DNA from: a virus
Virus record (IMG/VR): IMGVR_UViG_3300044491_001302
Location: 1-24,619 of that record
Direction: 5' to 3' (one strand)
Length of the DNA stretch: 24,619 nt
The position numbers were made by a program, and so were the translations under genes. How positions within the stretch are numbered: position 1 is the stretch's first letter; every line of letters begins with the position of its first letter. Of the stretch, positions 1 through 7,500 are shown in pieces. The notes beneath the pieces were generated by a model, which was not told where the DNA came from, did not search any database, and saw only the letters and a list, made by a program, of their open reading frames with translations.

Positions 1-210
1 ACCCATCAGCAATTCAGTTTGTTTGAAGCGAAGATGTGCTAGATTAATAAAGACATCGCAATCTTTAATCTTATCTACTACTGCGTCGGCATACTCTATT
101 GAAAAATCTGCACTTGAAAATTGTACAATCTCATAATGAGAATAGTTTCTTAAGAAGTCTGCGATCTTACCACCGAGACCACTCTTACCTGTTATTGCTA
201 CTTTTATCAT
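1..210 (-). CDS. NAD(P)-dependent epimerase/SDR-like Rossmann protein, N-terminal part
   Basis: The gene starts with an ATG at 208-210 and runs off the left edge, so only 70 residues are visible. An AAGGA ribosome binding site lies about five bases upstream, inside the end of the radical SAM gene, which it overlaps by 26 bases. The N-terminus has a hydrophobic strand followed by a Gly-rich turn (residues 8-14, GKSGLGG), and then a second strand pattern CDVFINLAH at residues 51-59. Together these resemble the dinucleotide-binding start of the extended SDR/NAD-dependent epimerase family, where a strand ending in D-V-x-I-N/H-L-A follows the first beta-alpha-beta units. The Gly-rich turn is not a good Walker A motif because the K is followed by I rather than S or T. 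The substrate cannot be inferred. Coupling to the radical SAM gene suggests the two act together, perhaps on a sugar or virion modification. Confidence 0.6.
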   Translation of the reverse strand, partial: MIKVAITGKSGLGGKIADFLRNYSHYEIVQFSSADFSIEYADAVVDKIKDCDVFINLAHLRFKQTELLMG

Positions 211-1114
211 AATAATCCTTAATCAAATCAAACGATGGTTTACCAAACAATGAACCATCTACACTACACTTGTTACAAGGTGAGCATGATCTATCACCTT
301 TGATTAACCTTTTTCTTATTTTGTTCATAGGTTTACTGAACCAAACTTCATGTAAAGATTGCTGTAGTAGATTACCCACTACATGTTCTCTACCCCAATC
401 ATTAGAGCAGAACAATACATCACCATTCCAGTCTACAAACATTTTATAGAAAGGATAATGACATGGTTTACCTTCTAGAGATTTAACATCGGATTCTTCA
501 ATACCAACCCAATCTATTACACCACTTCTATTGTTGAGTATCAACCCATGCTTTTCAAACTCACCCCAATGCATACGATATTTATATTTTGTTACAGGTA
601 TTTCTGCCCAGAGTATTAATTCATCAAAATGTTTCATCTGTTCTGGACCATCATATAGATTGATGTAAATCATGTCTAATCCACTATTATGAATAAGATC
701 TACAAGATAACGATGATCTAACTTATCACCATTGGTGTTACACTCTAATGTAGCATAAGGAAGTTCTGTTCTGAAGATTTTTACGATATCTCTAAAATCT
801 GGATTGAGTAAGTTCTCACCAAATCCACTAAATGAAACTTTACCATTGAAAGATTCTTCTGCCAATTCTTCTGCTATTCTTTGAGCACCTTTGATAGTCA
901 AATGTAGATTTCGATTAGGGAATACTTCTGGATCATGTCTTGGACAAAACACGCATGTGCGATTACACAACTCTGTTGTGTTTATCTCAACTGTAAGTAT
1001 TGAAGATAGTGGTTTGTCTAGTTGGTTATGGTTTCTTTCGAAGTGCTTTCGCTCTTGTTCTCTGCGATGTTCTAGGAAACCATATTGATCAACTGCTGGT
1101 ATCCTTTCTGTCAT
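185..1114 (-). CDS. Radical SAM/SPASM-domain enzyme
   Basis: A 309-aa radical SAM protein. Residues 50, 54 and 57 form the CxxxCxxC motif (C-N-R-T-C-V-F-C) that holds the catalytic 4Fe-4S cluster. GFGENLLNP at 97-105 fits the GGE-type SAM-binding strand. A SPASM/twitch-like C-terminal region carries C218, C236 and C277-x2-C280-x2-C283, which should bind an auxiliary cluster; the set is shorter than the seven cysteines of a full SPASM domain. I chose the ATG at 1114 because AGAGGA at 1122-1127 sits seven bases upstream; the longer frame begins with a TTG at 1132 that has no such site. SPASM enzymes mostly modify peptides, sugars or other small molecules; the substrate here is unknown. The gene overlaps the 61-aa gene upstream by 26 bases and the Rossmann gene downstream, so the three are probably translated as one unit behind the fibre genes. 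Confidence 0.85.
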   Translation of the reverse strand: MTERIPAVDQYGFLEHRREQERKHFERNHNQLDKPLSSILTVEINTTELCNRTCVFCPRHDPEVFPNRNLHLTIKGAQRIAEELAEESFNGKVSFSGFGENLLNPDFRDIVKIFRTELPYATLECNTNGDKLDHRYLVDLIHNSGLDMIYINLYDGPEQMKHFDELILWAEIPVTKYKYRMHWGEFEKHGLILNNRSGVIDWVGIEESDVKSLEGKPCHYPFYKMFVDWNGDVLFCSNDWGREHVVGNLLQQSLHEVWFSKPMNKIRKRLIKGDRSCSPCNKCSVDGSLFGKPSFDLIKDYYDKSSNNR

Positions 1115-1274
1115 TATAAAATCCTCTTTCAATTATCGCAGTTTGTACTCTAGGAGCAATAGGTTCAAAGAGTGCCATGGCACCCCTTAACTCATTTACA
1201 TCATCAGTTTTGGCATCTGCCTTTAGCACATCGATGTAGGTTTGTGTATTAGTTAGTGATGTCGATTTTTCCAT
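1089..1274 (-). CDS. Small unknown protein, 61 aa
   Basis: A 61-residue acidic/polar protein I do not recognise. It has no signal peptide, membrane segment or cysteine. The middle (residues 23-45) looks helical with a short hydrophobic stretch (ELRGAMALFEPIAPRV). Its ATG shares a base with the stop of the repeat protein upstream (TAATG), and there is no clear Shine-Dalgarno, so it probably depends on translational coupling. It overlaps the radical SAM start by 26 bases. A small protein beside a SPASM enzyme could in principle be a peptide substrate or a chaperone, but it lacks Cys and obvious RiPP precursor features. A small virion accessory is equally possible. Confidence 0.6.
   Translation of the reverse strand: MEKSTSLTNTQTYIDVLKADAKTDDVNELRGAMALFEPIAPRVQTAIIERGFYNDRKDTSS
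1122..1127 (-). promoter_or_regulatory. Ribosome binding site deciding the radical SAM start
   Basis: AGAGGA on the minus strand, seven bases before the ATG at 1114. It lies within the would-be coding sequence of the longer TTG-started reading and therefore favours the shorter 309-aa protein. Confidence 0.6.
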
Positions 1275-2692
1275 TATAAATTAAATTGTGGGGTTGGTAC
1301 AGATTGGTGTATCTTACTAATTTGATTAGCAGGTGCAGTAGGATCGTTTACATACACCTCTTGTGCTTTTCTAATTGTACCACCTTGATTTATATATACA
1401 CCTTTTGCTTTGGCAATTGGTCCGATAGGTCTAGTCGCTGGGTATGGCTGTTGTGCAGGATTTTGATAAGTCTGCTGATATGTGTATGGTTGCTGATAAG
1501 GTTGCTGTATCGGTCTAGTAGCACCGAATGGTTGTTGATATCCATAAGGTTGCTGGAAAGCATAATTCTGCTGATATCCATAAGGTTGTTGGAAAGGATA
1601 TGGTGTAGTGCCTGTTGCTGGACGTGTTCCAGTTGCAGGTCTTAATGCAGGTGTTTGTCCAGTTGCTGGTCTCGGACCAGTCGCAGGTCTTACTGCTGGA
1701 TAAGGTTGCTGAAATGAATAAGGTTGTTGAAATCCATAAGGTTGCTGGAATGAATATGGAGATTGAAAAGTTGTATTAATCGTTGCTGCCTGTACATTTA
1801 TTGAATTATTTGCTTCATAAACAACTGGAATTGGTTCTTCTTCCCCAAAGTCGAATTCTTCTTCTTCTAATGTCCAATTTACTTGGAAACCAAATGGACC
1901 TGCTGACCCAAAACTAAATGGATATGGTGTATCTGCTGGACTAGATGCTTGATGCAATAGAACATTTGCAACAGTAGGTGTTTGAGCAGTCAATTCAAAC
2001 TCTCCTGGCTGATTAGGAGCAGGATAAAAACCTACAAAGTTGTATGCAAATGTATCACCTTTGTTTATTTGTGCTGAAACAGGCGAATTAGATTGACCAA
2101 ATGGTGATGATATTAAAATATCAGAATAACTCGGTTGTGCTGTTAATGTAACAGGATATGTTGACACCAATGATGGATGCGTTCTTTGATAAGTTTGCTG
2201 ATATGGTTGCTGATACTGATAAGGTATTTGTGTAGCACCTTTGGGTTGCTGATATGGAACAGTTCCAATGGCAGGTCTTACAGCAGTACGAGTAGCAGGT
2301 TGCTGTGCTGGAGTTGGTTGTTGTCCTGTAGCAGGTCTAACCCCTGTAGTGGGTCTTGTTCCACTGGCAGGTCTGGTTGCTGTATAAGGTTGTTGAAATC
2401 CATAAGGTTGCTGAAACGGATATGGAGTTTGATAGGGTTGTTGAAATCCATATGGTTGCTGGAATGGATAAGGTGTTGTCCCAACAGCAGGTCTTGGTCC
2501 ACTTGCAGGTCTTTGTGCTTGAACAGGCACAGTTCCAGTAGCAGGTCTTGTAGCAGTATAAGGTTGTTGTGCTGGTCTTAGAGCAGGTCTAGTTCCAGAT
2601 GCAGGTCTAGTCGCAGGTTGTTGTATAGGTCTGAATGCAGTGTATGGCTGCTGGAAGTTACTCCCGATATTTATGTAGATATCATCAGACAT
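1274..2692 (-). CDS. Pro/Gln/Tyr-rich repeat protein, probable virion or fibre component
   Basis: A 472-aa low-complexity protein. Residues 14-170 and 312-424 are two repeat blocks made of QQPY-containing units (about 15 exact QQPY by manual count, often as FQQPYG) alternating with TRPATG/TRPASG units. Between them, residues about 172-310 form a non-repetitive, beta-rich segment with a strongly acidic patch at 275-286 (LEEEEFDFGEEE). After block two, residues 430-450 (GVYINQGGTIRKAQEVYVND) match the short VYVNxGGTxRxx tandem seen in many phage virion proteins, and the N-terminus (DIYINIG) echoes it. There is no signal peptide or membrane segment. An AAAGGAT ribosome site precedes the ATG. Its place after the fibre gene suggests a tail or fibre decoration. 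The repeats resemble Pro/Tyr-rich adhesive or extensible proteins in composition only; no function is proven. Confidence 0.8.
   Translation of the reverse strand: MSDDIYINIGSNFQQPYTAFRPIQQPATRPASGTRPALRPAQQPYTATRPATGTVPVQAQRPASGPRPAVGTTPYPFQQPYGFQQPYQTPYPFQQPYGFQQPYTATRPASGTRPTTGVRPATGQQPTPAQQPATRTAVRPAIGTVPYQQPKGATQIPYQYQQPYQQTYQRTHPSLVSTYPVTLTAQPSYSDILISSPFGQSNSPVSAQINKGDTFAYNFVGFYPAPNQPGEFELTAQTPTVANVLLHQASSPADTPYPFSFGSAGPFGFQVNWTLEEEEFDFGEEEPIPVVYEANNSINVQAATINTTFQSPYSFQQPYGFQQPYSFQQPYPAVRPATGPRPATGQTPALRPATGTRPATGTTPYPFQQPYGYQQNYAFQQPYGYQQPFGATRPIQQPYQQPYTYQQTYQNPAQQPYPATRPIGPIAKAKGVYINQGGTIRKAQEVYVNDPTAPANQISKIHQSVPTPQFNL
1421..1759 (-). repeat. Second QQPY/RPATG coding repeat block
   Basis: Encodes residues 312-424 of the Pro/Gln/Tyr-rich protein. 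FQQPYG-type units flank a central run of RPATG-type units, followed by a Y-rich tail (TYQQTYQ). On the plus strand it appears as many imperfect copies of a GGTTGTTG(A/G)AA-like string. Confidence 0.8.
2183..2653 (-). repeat. First QQPY/RPATG coding repeat block
   Basis: Encodes residues 14-170 of the Pro/Gln/Tyr-rich protein. Two FQQPYGFQQPY doublets sit between stretches of RPATG and RPASG units. The alternation of Tyr/Gln-rich and Arg-Pro-Thr-Gly-rich segments matches that in the second block, suggesting internal duplication. Confidence 0.8.
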
Positions 2693-2702
2693 GATCTATC
2701 CT

Positions 2703-4343
2703 TTAGACCACGAACCAAAGATGTCCTGTGGAAGTTCCTGTTGAGTCTGTTGGTGCACTACTTGTAATTTCATAATCTAAAGATATACTTAAATCGTATG
2801 GGTCAGATGAAGATCCTGGAGTTGTATCTGTTAAGTTAACATCAATACCAGCACCCTCAACATATTTTAAATACTTACCACCATCCATAGTAACTTGAGT
2901 TCCGTCACCATCGATAGCATACCATTCGTAAGTATTATTTAGTGTTAAAGTTCCAGCAGAATCATCATAAGTCTTTGATATGTTAGTTCCTGCTGTAATT
3001 AAGTTAGCAACTCTGTCATCTACTCTTTCATCAGTATAGAACTTGTTAGTACCTTCTGAAAAATCATCAGTGTCTAGTGTTCTAGTTCCACCGAGTGAAA
3101 CAGATGTACCATTAATAGTAATAGCAGAATTTGCTAATGCTGAGTTTGGTAAGTTTGTTACACTTAGATCAATCGCACCATCACCTGCATCATCATAGGT
3201 AGCAGTGATGTTAGTATGCGAACCATTGGTCACTAATTGGGCACCAACGATATCTTGTATGCTTTCTGTATCAGTAGTTGCTGAGTTTGTGATTGTCAAT
3301 GAACCAGCAGAATCATCATAAGATAAACTGATGCCTGTTCCTGCTGTAAGTAAAGTGTCAACTCTATCATCTACTCTTTCGTCTGTGTAGAATTTGTTAG
3401 TGCCTTCTGCTAGATCGTCAGTATCTAAAACTACAGCACCTGTAGAACCATTCACACTTGTAACAGGAGCACTTGCTGCTGTAAAACTAATTACACCTGA
3501 TGAAGAATCGTATGAGATATCACCAGATGCTGAAATTGCATTTCTTGCTAATGTGTTACTAAAATATTGATTGGTAGATCCTTCTGCTAAATCATCTGTG
3601 TCAAGATTAGATAAACTAGATACTGTTCCTGTTACATCACCTGTGATATCACCAACGAAAGCAGTTGAAGTGATACTTGAGAACCCTGTACCAACTCCAT
3701 TCGTAATGGTTGCTGTTCCATCTGTAATGCTAGGTGATTCAAAAGTATGACCAGTGTCAATCTTCATGTTACCATCAACAAAAGTATTACCTTCTAATTG
3801 AACTGTGTAACCTGATTCTAAAGTAGTGGTTGGTGAGGATCCATCACCATTAATAATTACACCAGATGCATTATTGTTATAGATAGCACCAAGAGCAGTA
3901 AGTTCCCAATCATCTGCTGCACCTTCTGTACCTTGCACATCTAAATATGATCCTGTAAAAGTTGATAAACGAATAATATCATTTAAACTAGCAGCAGAGG
4001 TAAGAGTAATGGTTGTGAACAATCCACCACTGGGTCCACCCACAGCATAGTCAACACCACTTCGAAGTAAAGCACCATTTTGGAATACTTGAACTCGGTT
4101 CTGTCTAAAACTTAATGTATTACTAAAGTTGTCTGTACCAGAGAATGTAGTTTGTCCAGAACTTGCTGTGAATTCAAATTCTTGGTAGTAGAAGTACAAA
4201 TCTTGTATGCTGTTTACAGCATCTACAATAGTAGTTTGGTTGATAGTTCTTAAACCAGAAACATCACCTACATCGGTTGCAAGTTCGTTATATCTACTTC
4301 TCCAAGTTTCAAAAGTATCTGTGGTATTAACTGTCTTTGCCAT
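2703..4343 (-). CDS. Tail fibre-like protein with repeated TDD-EGTNKFYTDERVDDRV modules
   Basis: A 546-aa fibre-type protein. The N-terminus (residues 9-31, TFETWRSRYNE followed by LATDVGDVSGL) matches a head found on many marine-phage fibres. Residues 56-131 form a domain with VFQNGALL and ITLTSAASLNDIIRL. Residues 247-290, 306-353 and 423-470 are three copies of a module with the pattern LDTDD(L/F)xEGTNKFYTDERVDDRV, then TAGTxIS and YDDSAGxLTxxN; the first copy is the most diverged. The C-terminus ends HLWFVV, a common fibre tail ending. It overlaps the upstream 73-aa gene by 17 bases. It most likely binds the host surface or forms a side fibre. Distal host-binding tip sequences are not recognisable, and the T4 counterpart (gp12 or another fibre) is uncertain. 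Confidence 0.8.
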   Translation of the reverse strand: MAKTVNTTDTFETWRSRYNELATDVGDVSGLRTINQTTIVDAVNSIQDLYFYYQEFEFTASSGQTTFSGTDNFSNTLSFRQNRVQVFQNGALLRSGVDYAVGGPSGGLFTTITLTSAASLNDIIRLSTFTGSYLDVQGTEGAADDWELTALGAIYNNNASGVIINGDGSSPTTTLESGYTVQLEGNTFVDGNMKIDTGHTFESPSITDGTATITNGVGTGFSSITSTAFVGDITGDVTGTVSSLSNLDTDDLAEGSTNQYFSNTLARNAISASGDISYDSSSGVISFTAASAPVTSVNGSTGAVVLDTDDLAEGTNKFYTDERVDDRVDTLLTAGTGISLSYDDSAGSLTITNSATTDTESIQDIVGAQLVTNGSHTNITATYDDAGDGAIDLSVTNLPNSALANSAITINGTSVSLGGTRTLDTDDFSEGTNKFYTDERVDDRVANLITAGTNISKTYDDSAGTLTLNNTYEWYAIDGDGTQVTMDGGKYLKYVEGAGIDVNLTDTTPGSSSDPYDLSISLDYEITSSAPTDSTGTSTGHLWFVV

Positions 4344-4548
4344 TGTTTAAAGTCCCAATAATTGTTGTTAACATAGATTTAATTTGAGTCACCTCATCTT
4401 TGAGAATAGAAATCTCAGTTTGAGTCGTTCTCCATACTCTCTGTCTATTTTTAGCAGCAGTGTAGGAGTCCATATCAGTATTTATTATAGCACCTGATCT
4501 TTCATCTCTTAAGAGATTCTTATGTCCTTCTACTTTTACTTTTGCCAT
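4327..4548 (-). CDS. Small conserved-looking protein, 73 aa, with C-terminal coiled coil
   Basis: A 73-residue basic protein. The N-terminal half is polar and basic (KVKVEGHKNLLRDERSG). Residues about 40-66 form an amphipathic heptad-like helix (TQTEISILKDEVTQIKSML), typical of a short trimerising or bundling segment. Only one base separates it from the stop of the giant gene upstream, and there is no strong Shine-Dalgarno. It overlaps the fibre gene downstream, where one stretch encodes GKDS-stop in one frame and MAKTV in the next. Its position between the giant and the fibre suggests an adaptor or assembly chaperone, by inference only. Confidence 0.65.
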   Translation of the reverse strand: MAKVKVEGHKNLLRDERSGAIINTDMDSYTAAKNRQRVWRTTQTEISILKDEVTQIKSMLTTIIGTLNNGKDS

Positions 4549-4549
4549 T

Positions 4550-7500
4550 TTATGTTGCTAATGCGATTGCTCTAAAGTTTTGAACAATCGGTATCTCAGT
4601 TGTTTTTGTTCCTTGCCCTACAATCTTAATAGCAAAAGCAGTAAACTCTGCTAAATTGTTGACTGTATATTCGTACTCTTTAAAGTTTCTAGAATCTGCT
4701 TCTACAGTAATATCTGGTGATCCATCTGTATTGAAGTAAGTCCAACCAATTTCATCAAAAGGTAAAGACTCATCGTTTCTTAAAACTTTAAACATGAGTT
4801 TTACATCGTTAGTGCTATTTCTAAAGATGTCTGCCATTACTTTAATTGCTGTTGCTGGAGTCTTAAGGTTTACTCTCTTAGTAATGTAAACCATAGCATT
4901 GTTATCCCCTTCTGCCTCTGTGCTATCAAAGTATGTACTGTAAGATCCTACATCGGATGAAGAATCTACATTGTTAATTCTGTTGTGTATTGCTAAACAA
5001 CCAATTGTGCTTACATCTATAATCGGTGACAAGTTAGGGTTCAGAGATTGTAAAGATAACTGTAATGTAAATGACTTAGCATTAGACATCTCATTGTTTT
5101 CATTAATTCCTGAAGCAACCATTTGCCCATCAGAGAAGAACACATTATCGTTGAGTGCGATGTAATTAGAAACACTACCTCTAGTGTATTGTGTTCCATT
5201 AATTACACCTTCTGGTGATTTAGCAGGTGTTGTTCTCACATTACATAACATGTATGTATCTTTAAATGTTAAAGAAGGTATCATCGTATGTAATGTATCG
5301 AAGTAATAGTCTTGTGTAGCAAGTACACTAGCACCACCACCTCTAGAAGTTTCTATCGCACCACCAACTAGATCATAAGCAGATAAAGAAGGTGTTACTG
5401 TATAAGAGTCAATCTCTATATCAGTTAAAGCAGTAAATGTAGTATTCAATGCAGCGATAGGGAATCCACCTAGTGTATCACCAACTGTATCTATCGCAAA
5501 GGTTGTGCTATTTGTAGCAGAACCAAAGTTTGTTACAGTTAGAGTATCGGCAGCATCATAACCTGATCCTGGATTTTTAATTTCCCAAGAACTAATAGCA
5601 CTTGATGCGACAACCACTTTGACTGTTGCACCTGTTCCAGATCCAGAAGTCGTAGTTGCGATGTCATCATAAGTACCATCAGCAGGTAATGAACCAGAAC
5701 CCACTGCAGATGGATTAGTGATGGATAATACTGAGTCAGTTCTATCCCCTGTTATACCCGACAATGTAACATTACCACTAGCATCATACATACCATGCGA
5801 ATAATGTGATACTTTAACTTTACTGTTGCCAGAGATAAATGATATCGGAGATGCTCCTAATCTAGTAGAATCTAAAGCATCGTTGTTAAATCTTACTGTA
5901 CCTTTCTGAGATGTATCAAACTTACATTGATTCAACTTAAACTTAAGATCTTCTAATTGCTCAGCAGACCATGTTGATGCGTTTTGTGATTTGAATAATA
6001 CACCAGCATAAGGTTGATCAGTAATCACTTCTTGTGTAATTAAATCAGTACCACCCATCTCAGATACAAATACTTCGTATTCGTTTGAGTTAGAAAGTAC
6101 GACCACACAATACTCTGTATTGTTCTCAACATAGACTGGAGATTCAAATGTAAATGTAGTTGCTGTAGCACCATTTGCTGAAGTATTTACAGCAGATGGT
6201 TTCTTAGATACTGATGAGAATGGTAATACTATTTGTCCAGGATAACCATTCACCATGTTTCTAATTTCTACATTCACAGGTAGAGAATCGTCTTTAGTTT
6301 TAAAGTAGACATCTACAGAAGATAAGAACATACCACCATCTGCTACAACCATAAATGATTGTGCAAGTGGATCTCTCCATCCACCATCCATCATTTGAAT
6401 TCTCAAGTTTCCAGGAATTCTTGGATTACCAGGATTTTGTATTTCTGGAAATTGTCTTATAGGTAATATAGGTTCAACTCTAGCAGGCACTGGAGGTGCT
6501 GGTGGAGTTGGTATTAATGCAGGTGCTATCACTGGTGATGGTATTGTCACTGTTGGAATTGGTGTAGGTATGGTTGGTGCTGTAAGATCAAATTGTACAG
6601 CATTCAGTTCTTCACCTCTTCTAGTGATAGTTCTATTACCACTTGTTTGTTCTTGTATAACTCTACCATTTCTAGTAGCGACAACTGTTGTTTGATTAGA
6701 TTGTAAAAGACCTCTAGCACTATAAGTTGCTTGTGCTTTAGAGTCTGCATCTATTTGTCCATTAGGATCAGAGATAACTGTTAATACTCTCTCCCCTGTA
6801 GGGAATCTTTGAGCACTTGAATTAGGTATAGAGAATGTAAATGATATATCACCAGATCTATCAGTTTTTACTCCAGCACCTAAAGATGCACTTCCTGATT
6901 GTGAGTATGTAGCACTTGATGGTGTACAGAACGAATCTACATCTATACCATCAAAGTAAACATAATGGAAGGTGTTTGGTTTTAATCCATCACCTGTTAC
7001 AGTTATATCTCTGCTTCGAATAAATGGTATTATGCTAATACCAACTGTTCTTGTGTTTCTATCTTCAGTAAATTCTTCGACTACTGAAGTTCTAATTCCT
7101 GATCTTGTTTGTGTTTCAGGTGTTTCTGTGATTGTTCTAGTAGTTCTAGATCCTGGAACCCAAGTACCACCTTGTCCTGGAGTTCCTTCCCATGCACCTG
7201 CACGATTAGAAACTGTTTCAGTTCCTGTATTATTAGGTTGCCCAACCCATGATGTCTGCCAGTTATTCCATACTGTACCAAGTGAGTTTCCTACACCTGC
7301 TAATACAGTATCAAAGTTTCCTTCTCTGTTAACTCTAATCTCTGGTAAAGTTTGAGTATCATTCCATACATCAGTTCCAGGAGATAAGTTTAATGTTCCT
7401 GTAAATGCGAAAACATTATAAGGATTAACATTAATTGCTTTAGATGCTTTTGATTGATTAACAAAAGGCACTTCAGAGAATGGTAGATGAATAAGATCAC

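Noticed and set aside
8-45. Walker A kinase reading of the Rossmann gene's GKSGLGGK segment
   Set aside because: The residue after the Lys is Ile and the following strand DVFINLAH fits a dinucleotide-binding epimerase fold better. The coordinates given are only indicative, since the segment is at 166-189.
579-586. Minus-strand TATAAATA inside the radical SAM gene
   Set aside because: It lies mid-gene, encodes part of a KYKYR stretch, has no GAG in front, and no gene starts downstream within a useful distance. Chance occurrence in AT-rich DNA is likely.
1286-2581. Long plus-strand and alternative-frame reading frames across the QQPY gene
   Set aside because: They are by-products of the repetitive codon pattern; their products are Leu/Ser/Cys-rich with no domain, and they have no ribosome sites or neighbours on that strand.
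1421-2653. CRISPR-like array suggested by regular short repeats on the plus strand
   Set aside because: The repeats keep reading frame, vary in length and spacing, have no unique spacers, and encode QQPY and RPATG peptides.
2668-2675. Minus-strand CATAAATA at the beginning of the QQPY gene
   Set aside because: It is downstream of that gene's start codon and does not precede another gene.
4479-4486. Minus-strand AATAAATA inside the 73-aa gene, a possible late promoter for the fibre
   Set aside because: The first base departs from TATAAATA, the GAG context is missing, and the fibre start is about 136 bases away. Kept as a weak possibility only.
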